Shown: positions 38,299 to 48,872, counted from the stretch's first letter. The stretch: 64,000 bases of DNA from Acinetobacter tibetensis (GCF_023824315.1 NZ_CP098732.1:1674001-1738000), one strand, 5' to 3'. Program-made: numbers and translations. Notes: generated from the sequence alone by a model not told the origin.

Positions 38299-38769
38299 AT
38301 GAACAATATCCAGAAAATAATTTATGCTTTATGTTTCATTGGCCCATTTTTTTCTATAGCTCAAGCAGAAACCTTATCTGAACATTCTGATTTGGCAAGT
38401 ATTACGGCTAGCTCTGGAGAAAGGGAATCGAATCCATTAGATCAGTATGCAACAGACACCACAACATTTTCTAATGCAGCGTTATCTATCGCGTCCTTTT
38501 CTGCCTTGGCTCAGTATGAACGTGCTAGTAATAAAAAAAATGAAAGCATGCAAATGCCCCCCGAAATAAAAAATTTAGAAGAAACAAAAGCAAATGCAGC
38601 AAACTCTGTCTTTCGCCGATACAACTATCTATTGACCAGTCGCTCAGCAGATTATAGCTCGAAGACCAATTATTGGTGGAATGCCAGTAATTATAGTTGT
38701 ATTGCAACAGTTACATACAATGGACGAATTAATGCTGTGAATAGAGTCAATTCTTCTGATTGTCAGTGA
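38299..38769 (+). CDS. Secreted protein of unknown function, 156 aa
   Basis: A Sec signal peptide (MNNIQKIIYALCFIGPFFSI, cleavage after AQA, residue 23 or so) is followed by a polar region rich in Ser, Asn, Thr and Ala, and a C-terminal aromatic patch (TNYWWNASNYSCIATVTYNG) with two cysteines that could form a disulfide (SC...DC). GGGGAGT precedes the ATG by about 7 bases. No family is recognised. It is flanked by terminators and reads as a lone gene. Confidence 0.6.
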   Translation: MNNIQKIIYALCFIGPFFSIAQAETLSEHSDLASITASSGERESNPLDQYATDTTTFSNAALSIASFSALAQYERASNKKNESMQMPPEIKNLEETKANAANSVFRRYNYLLTSRSADYSSKTNYWWNASNYSCIATVTYNGRINAVNRVNSSDCQ

Positions 38770-38966
38770 CATTTTCAGTCTTGATAGAGCAGGATGAGTA
38801 AGATTTAAATTATTTTTGCTGAGTGGCGATTGGCAAAATATTACAAACTTTAAAAAATATATTTTTTAGATACAAAAAAAGGGCTAGAAAATAACAAAAA
38901 ACATCACAAAAAAGGCTTCTTAGAAAAAGGCCGAGTGATTGAAAATATGAAAATTAAAAAAATAAA

Positions 38967-39000
38967 AGGCAGATTCATCTAATTTTTGCTGAATCTGCCT
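38967..39000 (-). terminator. Terminator after the asparaginase gene
   Basis: AGGCAGATTCA (38967-38977) and its inverse at 38990-39000. On the minus strand the stem is followed by TTTTATTTTTTTAATTTT. It lies 35 bases past the asparaginase stop. Confidence 0.8.
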
Positions 39001-39034
39001 TTGATGTTTTAGATCAATAACGTTAATTTAACGC

Positions 39035-40192
<1,158 letters not shown>

Positions 40193-40227
40193 TCATTGGC
40201 ATTTTGTATAAATACTTAACAATCACT

Positions 40228-40242
40228 ATGCATTTTTTGCAT
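40228..40242. promoter_or_regulatory. Palindrome ATGCATTTTTTGCAT, second copy
   Basis: Identical to 7645-7659 in the aspA/LysR gap. It lies near the middle of the ansB/symporter divergent gap, 126 bases from ansB and 165 bases from the symporter. A half-site TTTTTTGCAT follows at 40253-40262. Confidence 0.6.
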
Positions 40243-40406
40243 GGATAAATACTTTTTTGCATTGTTAATTTGAATTGATATTGTTTAGATTCTGCCAAGC
40301 ACCCCTAAGTCAAATGGATATTTGGCATAGTAGGAAGAAAATCATAACATCCTATAAAACAATAGGATGTTTTTATCGATTTTAGGGTATTAAAAGGAAA
40401 TTTTAT

Positions 40407-41699
40407 ATGAATCAGAAGAAACTATTAAAGTTTATTCTAGTTGCCATGGTATCAGGAATATTAATTGGTTGGCTTTTTCATAGCAATTTGAGCATTACTC
40501 AGGCTGAAAACATCGCTTCATATTTTAAGATTCTTACAGATGTATTCTTAAGATTAATTAAAATGATTATTGCACCATTGGTATTTGCGACGATTGTCTC
40601 TGGTCTCATCTCAATGGGTAAATCATCATCTTTAGGTTCAATTACACTTAAAGCAATGAGTTGGTTCATTGGCGCTTCACTTATTTCTCTACTTTTGGGT
40701 ATGGGTCTAGCCAATTTATTTCAACCTGGCGCAGGTATGAATCTCCCAATACCTACTGCACCAGTTGATGTAGGTGTAACAGCAACGAATCTAAGCTTAC
40801 AAACCTTCATTACGCACATTTTCCCAAAAAGCTTCGCTGAAGCCATGGCGAATAATGAAATTCTACAGATTTTGGTATTCTCCATTTTCTTTGGTTCTGC
40901 ATTAGCATACGTCCATCATCAGCAAGATGAAGGTACGGTAATTGCAAAAATTATTGATGAATTGTGCCGTGTCATGTTCCGTATTACAGATTATGTCATG
41001 ACATTTTCACCAATTGCTGTATTCGCAGCAATTGCATCGGCCATTACCTTAAAAGGCCCGCAAATTATTCTCGACTATAGCGTTTTTATTGGCGAGTTCT
41101 ATGCAAGTTTATTGATTCTTTGGGTAATCATTATTGGTGTTGGCTATATTTTTCTTAAAAAGGATGTTTTCCGTTTACTTAAAACAGTACGTGAACCAAC
41201 CCTTTTAGGTTTTGCCACTGCAAGTAGCGAATCAGCTTATCCAAAGCTTATGGTTGCTTTAGAAAAATTTGGTGTACCTAAGCGTATTATTAGTTTTGTA
41301 CTGCCATTAGGTTATTCATTTAATTTAGATGGCTCAATGATTTATATGTCTTTTGCGGTGTTATTCATTGCACAAGCCTATAACATTGAATTAAGTCTAT
41401 CTCAGCAAATCTTAATGCTTTTAACCTTGATGATTACCAGTAAAGGAATTGCAGGTGTATCTCGTGCTTCATTGGTGGTTATTGCGGCAACATTGTCGAT
41501 GTTTAAACTACCAGAAGCAGGCATTTTGCTTATTCTAGCAGTTGACCATTTCCTAGATATGGGACGTACCGCAACCAACATTATTGGTAACAGTGTTGCA
41601 ACTGCTGTAATTGCTAAAACTGAAGGCAATAAAGTTGAAGAGCACGAAAGCGTTTTGGCGCAACCGCTCATTCCAAATGATCAAAATGCATCATCCTAA
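40407..41699 (+). CDS. Dicarboxylate/amino acid:cation symporter (DAACS family)
   Basis: 430 aa, with the GltP/DctA fold. The hairpin serine-rich loop is ATASSESAYPKL near residue 270 and the substrate-site segment SFNLDGSMIYMSFAVLFIAQ is near 306. The LILAVDHFLDMGRTATNIIGN region (Asp and Arg ligands near 380-390) has Arg in the position that favours amino-dicarboxylates such as aspartate or glutamate. Divergent from asparaginase, so import of the aspartate it releases is the likely job. AAAGGAAA precedes the ATG. Confidence 0.85.
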   Translation: MNQKKLLKFILVAMVSGILIGWLFHSNLSITQAENIASYFKILTDVFLRLIKMIIAPLVFATIVSGLISMGKSSSLGSITLKAMSWFIGASLISLLLGMGLANLFQPGAGMNLPIPTAPVDVGVTATNLSLQTFITHIFPKSFAEAMANNEILQILVFSIFFGSALAYVHHQQDEGTVIAKIIDELCRVMFRITDYVMTFSPIAVFAAIASAITLKGPQIILDYSVFIGEFYASLLILWVIIIGVGYIFLKKDVFRLLKTVREPTLLGFATASSESAYPKLMVALEKFGVPKRIISFVLPLGYSFNLDGSMIYMSFAVLFIAQAYNIELSLSQQILMLLTLMITSKGIAGVSRASLVVIAATLSMFKLPEAGILLILAVDHFLDMGRTATNIIGNSVATAVIAKTEGNKVEEHESVLAQPLIPNDQNASS

Positions 41700-41724
41700 G
41701 CAATCAAAATCATTGTATTGTTGA

Positions 41725-41754
41725 AAAGACATCGCTTAGGCGATGTCTTTTTTT
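41725..41754 (+). terminator. Intrinsic terminator after the symporter
   Basis: AAAGACATCGC (41725-41735), loop TTAG, GCGATGTCTTT (41740-41750), then a T-run. Textbook form. Confidence 0.9.
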
Positions 41755-41808
41755 TATAATAAAAAACAATAATTTACAATAAGGTTCAAGGGTTGGTGCT
41801 AAACGTTT

Positions 41809-41886
41809 TCACTTTTTCTTATTATAGAATAAGATAAGCAGCACAAGAATGATCGCCATGATGAATGTAATAATAATTGTTTCCAT
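41809..41886 (-). CDS. Tiny single-pass membrane protein, 25 aa
   Basis: METIIITFIMAIILVLLILF followed by YNKKK and a stop. AGG stands 7 bases before the ATG. One hydrophobic helix with a lysine tail, so the C-terminus is probably cytosolic. It resembles subunits and regulators such as CydX/YnhF only in kind, not in sequence. Function unknown. Confidence 0.45.
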   Translation of the reverse strand: METIIITFIMAIILVLLILFYNKKK

Positions 41887-42720
41887 AGCTTGACCTATTT
41901 GGTATAGATTCACTCTAATTTTAACATAGACTTAAAGACTCAGACCACTTTTTCCTTGAGAGTTAAGTTTTAAGTTACACCCATGTTTATTTGCCTTTAC
42001 ACTCAATGCTTTCATCAGATTGATCTCTGTTTAGAGTTAATTCCAATAAACAGTAAGAACATTGAATAGATTTTTATATAATAAATTTGCTAGAGAAATA
42101 AAAACTCGTTGATTACATAATATGTGGGATAAGTTAGACCTGAAGTGTGTTGTAAGTTACTCTGCATATTTTACCCTATACTGCCCGAATCACGGATAGC
42201 CATTGATTTAAGACACGAGAGAATAGAACCCTCTGTTGAGTGACCATACAAAGTGTATAAGACTGCTCCTTATGTTTGGTAGTCTCTAATTCTTTTGTGT
42301 AATTGATGATCACTTTCTCCAATTTTTATCAATTAATTCGGAATTTATAGAGTAAAACTTATGTTACATAAGAATTTTTTCTGTTTAACTCAGCATTGCC
42401 GAAAGTCGCTTAATTACATATGTGTTCTCATTCCTATGATTACACAGCTTTTTTGCAGTATTAAAACTTAAGAATAGTCATCTATTCAAAAGCACGCTGT
42501 GCTAGCAATGAGCTTAGGCAAGGTCCACATTCAATATAGACTTCTTTTATGGCTGTAAAATTGTTAAATTAATAAAGTAGGTTTAATCACAAAATGATCA
42601 AAAATAGAGAGCTGTATCAATAAAATTAACTGTGAATCACTACAGGTGATGAAGACAAAAACTGAGGATGTTGTTCAAAACAACGCCTCTAAATTTATTC
42701 CGTGACTTAGAATATTCCTT
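41887..42720. other. Intergenic region without a recognised gene
   Basis: About 830 bases. I found no start plus ribosome site plus long frame on either strand, no tRNA cloverleaf and no repeat array. It may be a decayed region or hold a small RNA that I cannot recognise. Confidence 0.4.
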
Positions 42721-42945
42721 ATGTCAAATTTTATCATTATTGCTAAGCAATCGGGCAGAGAAGTGTATTATGGCACTCGCGAATGTAAGCAAACCATACT
42801 GGGTTCGCTTCCAGAGTGGTTGACTAGCTTAAATGATGGTAATTGTTATTATACGGAAAAAAGAGCAAAGGAATTGGTGCTACTTTTGCAGTCCCATTAT
42901 CAGAATTCTGATCAAATCACGGATATTTCTGTTCAAGAAATATAA
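42721..42945 (+). CDS. Small hypothetical protein, 74 aa
   Basis: Begins MSNFIIIAKQSGREVYYGTR and contains a helical RAKELVLLLQSHYQNS segment; soluble, mixed charge. There is no good ribosome site before the ATG, which lowers confidence. The pattern (short strands, then GNCYYTEKRAKELV) looks like a small alpha/beta domain, but no family is recognised. Confidence 0.45.
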   Translation: MSNFIIIAKQSGREVYYGTRECKQTILGSLPEWLTSLNDGNCYYTEKRAKELVLLLQSHYQNSDQITDISVQEI

Positions 42946-43112
42946 AGCATTCTATCGATTATTTTCCAGATACAACAATAAGCCAAAAACCAATGTTTTG
43001 AATGATATACATATCCTATCTGTTATATTGATTTCAGCGTGAACTGTACCTATTGTTAAATTTTATAGGTAGTAAAATAACCACAAAGTTAGCGCAGCTC
43101 TAGGTATTCACA

Positions 43113-43226
43113 ATGAATTTTTTACTTAAAAAAAATAAGGCATGGTTTGTATTCTTTATCATTACCTTATATTCATTTCTCGGGTTCTTCATCGGCTTCA
43201 TTATCTGGGAATATTTTTTAAACTAA
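43113..43226 (+). CDS. Small membrane protein, 37 aa
   Basis: MNFLLKKNKAWFVFFIITLY then a second hydrophobic run FLGFFIGFIIWEYF. AGG stands about 8 bases before the ATG. Basic residues before the helix suggest N-terminus in. No family recognised. It precedes the convergent MocR gene. Confidence 0.45.
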   Translation: MNFLLKKNKAWFVFFIITLYSFLGFFIGFIIWEYFLN

Positions 43227-43340
43227 GCTCTCCTTTTACTAGCAAGACAAAGCCCGCTTATAAATAGATAAACACTTTACATATTTATATTGCTCGGAAC
43301 GAATCGAGTAAATCTTTATATATTTGCTGAGCAAAATGAG

Positions 43341-44738
43341 CTATCGCTCTGAAATCTGGGCGATCAAAATATCTAATTTTTTGATCATTTCATCGTTCAT
43401 TTCGAAAGAACAGTTGATACGAATATGGTTTTGCTTTTTATTTTTTCGATAAAAAAGAATACTGGGTGCCACACCAATATCATTCAAAATCAGTTTTTCA
43501 TAAATGCGACTGCTATCGATATGTTCTGGTAGGGTAATCCATAGAAAATAGCCTGATGGATAATAACTGACCTGACAGTCTTCGGGTAAAGCCTTTATTA
43601 GATATTGATAATATTGGTTTTTTAACCGTTTCAGTGTATTTCTCAAGCTTTTTAAATGTTTTTCGTAATGGCGATGCGTCAGATAATCTGCCAGTGCATT
43701 TTGAATAAAGGAGTTTACCGAAATGGTGCTCATTAATTGTACATGCTGTATATGTTCAGAAAATTTTCCCGCATAGACCCAACCTACACGAAAGCCCGCA
43801 CCCAGCGTTTTAGAAAAAGAAGAGCAGTGTAGTACCAAATTTTGCTGATCATAATATTTCATTGAAAGTGGCTTTTTTTGATCGTAATAAAGCTCCTCGT
43901 AAACATCATCTTCAATTAAATAAATTTCATGCTCATGTAAGAGTTTTGCCAGTTCAAATTTTATGTCTTCATTCACCGTAAATCCAATTGGATTGTGGCT
44001 ATTCAGCATAAGCAAACAAACTTTAATGGGGTAGGTTGTGATTGCTTTTTTAAAGGCTTCCAAATCTAAGCCATGTTCGGGATGCTCTGGAATAGTAATG
44101 ACTTTTAAACCCAAATTTTCAGCAGCTTGCCATGCACCATAGAAAATAGTTTCTTGTAGAAGAATATAATCGCCTGCTTGAGTCATGGCTTTCAGTGATA
44201 GATTTAATGCATCTAAGCCGCCAGAAGTAATGACGATGTCTGAAGGATCGGTTGGAATGCCTTGCATGCAATAACGTTGGGCAATCTGTTTTCTTAATTC
44301 ATAATTACCAGGAGGCAAACTCGGCGTTTGCTCATAGCTAATACGGTGCTTCGCCTGTTGCGCTAAGGTTTGCATCAGCTTAGGGGAGTAAAGTAATTGA
44401 CTATTCGGAAATGCGCTCCCCAAAGGTACAATTTTTTCAGATTGAATTGATTTTAAATATCTAAAAACCAAAGAGTTGATTTCTATTTTTTCATTCAAAA
44501 CAACTTTTTTGGCCAAGGCAACCTGTAACGGATTTTCAGCCACAAAATAGCCTAATTTCTCTTTTGAATAGATAAGTCCTTGTGCTTCGAGTTCTTGATA
44601 TGCATTCATGACAGTAATCAGGCTAAATCCTGATGCTTCGGCTTGTTGGCGTAAAGAAGGAAGCTTTTCGTGTGGCTTCCAAGTCCCCGTTTCAATCAGA
44701 TGTTTTAGACTTAGTGCAAGTTGTTCTGATTTATACAT
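43341..44738 (-). CDS. MocR-type regulator: GntR helix-turn-helix fused to aminotransferase domain
   Basis: 465 aa. Residues 1-70 are a GntR winged helix (LPSLRQQAEASGFSLITVMN), and about 110-460 a fold-type I aminotransferase-like domain. The PLP lysine is in HCSSFSKTLGAGFRVGWV near residue 305, and LNSHNPIGFT replaces the usual NPxNPTG-like cofactor motif. Family members sense PLP with a ligand such as GABA or taurine. It lies next to the cytochrome bd operon but shows no functional link. Confidence 0.85.
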   Translation of the reverse strand: MYKSEQLALSLKHLIETGTWKPHEKLPSLRQQAEASGFSLITVMNAYQELEAQGLIYSKEKLGYFVAENPLQVALAKKVVLNEKIEINSLVFRYLKSIQSEKIVPLGSAFPNSQLLYSPKLMQTLAQQAKHRISYEQTPSLPPGNYELRKQIAQRYCMQGIPTDPSDIVITSGGLDALNLSLKAMTQAGDYILLQETIFYGAWQAAENLGLKVITIPEHPEHGLDLEAFKKAITTYPIKVCLLMLNSHNPIGFTVNEDIKFELAKLLHEHEIYLIEDDVYEELYYDQKKPLSMKYYDQQNLVLHCSSFSKTLGAGFRVGWVYAGKFSEHIQHVQLMSTISVNSFIQNALADYLTHRHYEKHLKSLRNTLKRLKNQYYQYLIKALPEDCQVSYYPSGYFLWITLPEHIDSSRIYEKLILNDIGVAPSILFYRKNKKQNHIRINCSFEMNDEMIKKLDILIAQISER

Positions 44739-44762
44739 AAGGTGTCATGCTCATATAAGAAA

Positions 44763-44790
44763 TGGATAGCTGTATTCACACAGCTATCCA
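44763..44790 (-). terminator. Hairpin at the end of the cyd operon
   Basis: TGGATAGCTGT (44763-44773), loop ATTCAC, ACAGCTATCCA (44780-44790); on the minus strand it is followed by TTTCTTAT. It lies 25 bases past the DUF2474 stop. Confidence 0.65.
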
Positions 44791-44814
44791 AAGTTTAAAG
44801 TAGGAGGTTTATGA

Positions 44815-44949
44815 TTAATATGCAAAGCTTAACAAAAGTCTAAAGAATCCAGCAATTAAGCTAAGTGATAAGAAACCTAAACACCATAATAAAATGAACC
44901 ATGCTGTTGGACTTAATCGATTTTGCAATTTTTGCATTGGATTTTGCAT
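44815..44949 (-). CDS. DUF2474-like small subunit of cytochrome bd, 44 aa
   Basis: MQNPMQKLQNRLSPTAWFIL then LWCLGFLSLSLIAGFFRLLL. One membrane helix with Trp near its start, as in the DUF2474/CydX-type small proteins encoded after cydB. It begins 15 bases past the cydB stop on the same strand. Such peptides stabilise the haem site of the oxidase. The DUF2474 assignment rests on length, composition and place. Confidence 0.7.
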   Translation of the reverse strand: MQNPMQKLQNRLSPTAWFILLWCLGFLSLSLIAGFFRLLLSFAY

Positions 44950-44963
44950 TGTCGTTATCTCCA

Positions 44964-45968
44964 TTAATGATAGCCTTCATCACCTATACGCACTTTGTCA
45001 CGAAATACCCAATAGGACAAAAAGGTGTAGATCAAAATAATTGGAATTAGAATGATGGCGCCCACCAATGCAAATTTCATACTGGATTCAGGTGCCGCTG
45101 CTTGCCAGATGGATACAGAAGGAGGAATGATATTTGGCCACAAACTAATCACAAAGCCTGTAAATGCGAGGAAGACTAAACCTAGTGTGAAAACAAAAGG
45201 TTGAACGTCTTTTTGTTGAGCACATGCTTTAAGAATTAATCCAGATAAAATCAGAACCAAAACAGGCACAGGGCTAAAATAATAAAGATTCGGCAGGCTA
45301 AACCAACGCTGCGCAATTTCTGGATGGCTCAATGGTGTATACAAACTGACCGCACCAAAGACAACCAATAAAACCATGATCAGCTTGGGCATCAAGCCAT
45401 ACATTTTGTGTTGTAAATCTGCCTCGGTTTTCATAATCAACCATGCACAACCTAAGGCTGCATACATAATTACAACGCCAAACCCGACAAATATTGAAAA
45501 CGGTGTTAACCAATCGAGTGCACCACCACTATAAATGCCATTCTGAGTTTCAACCCCTTGAATATAAGCACCTAAAATGACACCTTGGAAGAAACTTGAG
45601 AAAAAAGAACCACCAATAAAAGCCAAATCCCAGAGGTATTTAGTACGATGTGCTTTAAAACGGAACTCAAAAGCCACGCCTCTAAAAATCAATGCCACGA
45701 CCATCAGAATGATTGGCATATACAGTGCAGATAGAACCGTTGAATAAACCAAAGGGAAGGCGGCAAATAATCCTGCTCCGCCTAAAACCATCCAAGTTTC
45801 ATTGCCATCCCATACAGGTGCAACCGTATTCATCATTACATCGCGTTCTGGTTGCCCTTGAATGAATGGGAAAAGAATACCTATGCCAAGGTCAAAACCA
45901 TCCATGACCACATAAATTAATACACCCAACCCAATAATACCGACCCAAACTAAAGCCAAATCAATCAT
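44964..45968 (-). CDS. cydB: Cytochrome bd-type quinol oxidase subunit II
   Basis: 334 aa from ATG 45968, with AGGAG before it; a longer frame to 46043 lies inside cydA. Begins MIDLALVWVGIIGLGVLIYV then MDGFDLGIG, the conserved CydB N-terminus. GNETWMVLGGAGLFAAFP (near 57-74) is also diagnostic. Eight or so membrane helices. Its start overlaps the cydA stop by eight bases, so translation is coupled. Confidence 0.92.
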   Translation of the reverse strand: MIDLALVWVGIIGLGVLIYVVMDGFDLGIGILFPFIQGQPERDVMMNTVAPVWDGNETWMVLGGAGLFAAFPLVYSTVLSALYMPIILMVVALIFRGVAFEFRFKAHRTKYLWDLAFIGGSFFSSFFQGVILGAYIQGVETQNGIYSGGALDWLTPFSIFVGFGVVIMYAALGCAWLIMKTEADLQHKMYGLMPKLIMVLLVVFGAVSLYTPLSHPEIAQRWFSLPNLYYFSPVPVLVLILSGLILKACAQQKDVQPFVFTLGLVFLAFTGFVISLWPNIIPPSVSIWQAAAPESSMKFALVGAIILIPIILIYTFLSYWVFRDKVRIGDEGYH

Positions 45969-47430
45969 GGTGCTTCTCCTTGTGATCAAGGTTATTATCG
46001 TTTGGCAGGCCTTCAGTTGTATCGATAGCTTCATCAACCGCACTTAAAGGTCGCATTGGTGTTTTAAAATGCCCCACACCTGCGGGATGCGTATCTATGC
46101 TGTCTATAGCGGTTGGACCAGCTTTGATCAAACGCAACATGTAGTAAATGCCTGCACCAAATACAACGGTATAGACCAGTACAAAAATAATTAAACTGAT
46201 ACCCACTTGATTAGCGGTGACCGTCATGGACAAGCCATCTTTGGTACGCAAAACTCCATAGACCACCCAAGGCTGACGACCAACTTCTGTTGTGACCCAA
46301 CCTGCAAGTAAGGCGATGTAACCCGTTGGTCCCATAATCGTGGCGAACTTATGAAACCAACTGCTTTCATAGAGGTTGCCTGTTTTACGCAGCCATAATG
46401 CTGTGAACGACATTAAAACCATAAGTATGCCTAGCCCAACCATAACTCGGAAACTCCAAAATACAATTGGAACATTCGGGCGGTCTTCAGGGGCAAAATC
46501 TTTTAAACCTGTCACTTTGCCATCTACAGAATGGGTGAGAATTAAACTACCTAAATTAGGCACACCAATCTCCATCATATTCCGTTCATTTTCCATATCA
46601 GGTAAGGCAAATAACAGTAAAGGCATGCCATGATCATGATTGGTTTCCCAATGACCTTCTATCGCAGCCAATTTGCTCGGTTGATGCTCTAAGGTATTCA
46701 AACCATGTTGATCCCCAATCGCTACTTGCAGACAGGAAGTTGCAAGCACCATCCATAGGCCCATCGAAAAGGATTTTTTTACCAATTCATCACGGCGCCC
46801 TTTGAGTAAATGCCATGCAGCAGTGCCCACCACCAATAATGAGGACACAAGGAATGCTGCCGTTGCCATATGTGCAAAGCGATATGGGAAAGAGGGATTA
46901 AATACAATAGCCCACCAGTCAGTAGGCACAATAATGCCATTTTCTATGGCAAAGCCTTGTGGTGTCTGCATCCAACTATTGGATGACAAAATCCAAAACA
47001 TGGAAATACAGGTTCCAATAGCGACCATAAGGGTTGCAAAAAAATGGGCTTTAGGATGCACACGTCCCCAGCCGAACAACATGATGCCTAAGAAGCCCGC
47101 TTCAAGGAAAAAAGCACTGAGGACTTCATAAGTGAGCAAAGGCCCTGTGATGGAACCTGAAATTCGTGAAAATTCACTCCAGTTGGTGCCAAATTGATAT
47201 GCCATGACGATGCCAGAGACAACGCCCATAGCAAAAGCCACAGCAAAAATTTTGATCCAATACTTGAAGAGATCTTTATAAATCGGATTTTGAGTACGTA
47301 ACCATTTCCATTCAAGCAGGGCTAGAAAGCAGGCTAAACCTATCGAGGTGGCTGGAAATATAATATGAAAAGAAACGGTGAAAGCAAATTGAATTCTAGC
47401 CAGTTCTAGCGCAGTTAACCCAAGGCTCAT
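45961..47430 (-). CDS. cydA: Cytochrome bd-type quinol oxidase subunit I (CIO-like)
   Basis: 489 aa from ATG 47430, with GGAGG upstream. The haem b595 His is in FTVSFHIIFP near residue 19, and GRQPWVVYG near 395 is the conserved CydA segment. The Q-loop between helices 6 and 7 is short, so this is the cyanide-insensitive (CioA) form rather than the E. coli long-loop form. It reduces O2 with quinol, at high affinity or when cytochrome bo is poisoned. First gene of cydA-cydB-small subunit. Confidence 0.92.
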   Translation of the reverse strand: MSLGLTALELARIQFAFTVSFHIIFPATSIGLACFLALLEWKWLRTQNPIYKDLFKYWIKIFAVAFAMGVVSGIVMAYQFGTNWSEFSRISGSITGPLLTYEVLSAFFLEAGFLGIMLFGWGRVHPKAHFFATLMVAIGTCISMFWILSSNSWMQTPQGFAIENGIIVPTDWWAIVFNPSFPYRFAHMATAAFLVSSLLVVGTAAWHLLKGRRDELVKKSFSMGLWMVLATSCLQVAIGDQHGLNTLEHQPSKLAAIEGHWETNHDHGMPLLLFALPDMENERNMMEIGVPNLGSLILTHSVDGKVTGLKDFAPEDRPNVPIVFWSFRVMVGLGILMVLMSFTALWLRKTGNLYESSWFHKFATIMGPTGYIALLAGWVTTEVGRQPWVVYGVLRTKDGLSMTVTANQVGISLIIFVLVYTVVFGAGIYYMLRLIKAGPTAIDSIDTHPAGVGHFKTPMRPLSAVDEAIDTTEGLPNDNNLDHKEKHHD

Positions 47431-47594
47431 AGGAACCTCCACTGCAAACCATAGCAAAGAGGGTTGAGAGAAACACAGCGTAGTGCAGTGTAATGACAAA
47501 CTATAGATCGTTTCATAAAAACTACCTACTTTGAATAATTGCTTAGATTTTGCAGGACAATAAACTCAAGCTGTAGGTACAAAATGCCAATAAT

Positions 47595-47651
47595 AAAAAT
47601 ATAACAGAACTAAAAAGTTCTAGCATTTCTGTTATATTTTTATTTATAGTT
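47595..47651. terminator. Hairpin AAAATATAACAGAA...TTCTGTTATATTTT between divergent genes
   Basis: ATAACAGAA at 47601-47609 pairs with TTCTGTTAT at 47637-47645, and the flanking A- and T-runs extend the stem. It is shaped like a terminator but lies between divergent genes, with no coding end nearby. Same arms as the hairpin at 4731-4764. Confidence 0.5.
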
Positions 47652-47722
47652 TTTTGTAGCTACTTATGACAATCAAATAAGATGAAAATAGGTCGAAATA
47701 AGTCAATTTGGTCGGTCATGAA

Positions 47723-48538
47723 ATGTTTGTAACTCAGAGTTTAAACAGTATTCCTGAAATTGTTGAAAATGAAATTTTTTCCGAAGTACTGCAAAAGAAG
47801 CTTGCGCAACACTATGTCAACTTAGAGGCAACATTACTTCGGGCTAAAGTTTTACGCGAGCTCTCAAAATCTAAAGTGCACTATATTGTTCAATCTGCAA
47901 TTCAAGCACATCAGTACAATGTGGCGTATTTATTTTCTCCTTTTGTTCTTGCAAACCTGAACCAAAAGGTCATCTACCAGAGTTCAGCAACCAATGCTGT
48001 TTTGAATATTTTAAATCCATATTATCAGACAGGGAAAAGCCAAAATCTTAAGGCTGATGCCGCGCTGGAAGCACTCAATCTGTATTTAGATTTGAGTTAT
48101 TTAGAGTTTAATGCTGTCGATTTCTTTTATTATTCATTACTTAAAGCTTTCTCAAGAACAGATGTTTCGCATATCTATCTCATTACTGACTTAAAACTGA
48201 ATAGACAAAAGATAGAAGAACTTGAGAAATTTTTAAAAATTCAGATTCATATTATTCAATCTGATCCATGCGACCAGATCACGCATTGCGCTGAACTCGA
48301 TATGCGTAAATTATTGTTTAAACGTAAAGATCAAACTTATATTGAAATATGTGAAAAATTTTCAAAATTAAATGCGCAATTACTTTATGCAAATGGAAGT
48401 TATAGTTTGGAACAGGCATCCCGACTGATTGAAGACATGTTTTATGCAGAACATATTTATGAAAAATTATCGGTTTATGCTGAATACATTCAGACTTGCT
48501 TACAGAAGGATGTCTCAGGTCTAAAGATAACGGCTTAA
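47723..48538 (+). CDS. Conserved-looking hypothetical protein, 271 aa
   Basis: Soluble, mostly helical, with many hydrophobic/charged alternations (LQKKLAQHYVNLEATLLRAK, then later LKLNRQKIEELEKFLKIQIH). No signal peptide, no membrane helix and no catalytic motif that I can name. The frame opens from a TTG at 47708, and the ATG at 47723 is a better start though its ribosome site is weak. Gene neighbours give no clue: divergent from cydA, followed by decayed genes. Confidence 0.6.
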   Translation: MFVTQSLNSIPEIVENEIFSEVLQKKLAQHYVNLEATLLRAKVLRELSKSKVHYIVQSAIQAHQYNVAYLFSPFVLANLNQKVIYQSSATNAVLNILNPYYQTGKSQNLKADAALEALNLYLDLSYLEFNAVDFFYYSLLKAFSRTDVSHIYLITDLKLNRQKIEELEKFLKIQIHIIQSDPCDQITHCAELDMRKLLFKRKDQTYIEICEKFSKLNAQLLYANGSYSLEQASRLIEDMFYAEHIYEKLSVYAEYIQTCLQKDVSGLKITA

Positions 48539-48630
48539 CTTACTGCGGCTAAAACTCTGTTCAGGCATCTAGCAAAAAACTGAGCGGTAAGAAGTAGATA
48601 TTTGCGTTTGCTCAATGCACTACCACTTAT

Positions 48631-48872
48631 TTAATCAAATACTTACGCTCAAATGAAAAAATCTATCATCAAGGCGGGGCGTTTCGGCTGTATGTTATGG
48701 TGTCGCTGGATTATTGGCTTTAAAAGATGAGCAAGGGCAACCGTTAATTACATATCATCAAATTACAGGATTTTGCAACGAAGAAGTATTGTTAAGCATG
48801 GAAGGAACCTATAGCTGTCTAAACTCAGGAGGTTTTAAACAATTGTTTAAACCTAGTGACAGTATTTTTTAA
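48631..48872 (+). pseudogene. Decayed DJ-1/PfpI-family gene fragment
   Basis: Translating across a single frameshift near 48681-48687 gives YLRSNEKIYHQGGAF, then AVCYGVAGLLALKDEQGQPL and ITYHQITGFCNEEV, which follows the DJ-1/PfpI nucleophile elbow (Cys codon 48693-48695, normally A-V-C-H-G) and the TGFxNEE motif. There is no intact N-terminal half, and the C-terminus is unlike the family. So it is a broken fragment. Confidence 0.6.

Noticed and set aside
41887..42720. Possible tRNA or small RNA in the long gap
   Set aside because: No cloverleaf, CCA end or convincing stem-loop with terminator could be built by eye.
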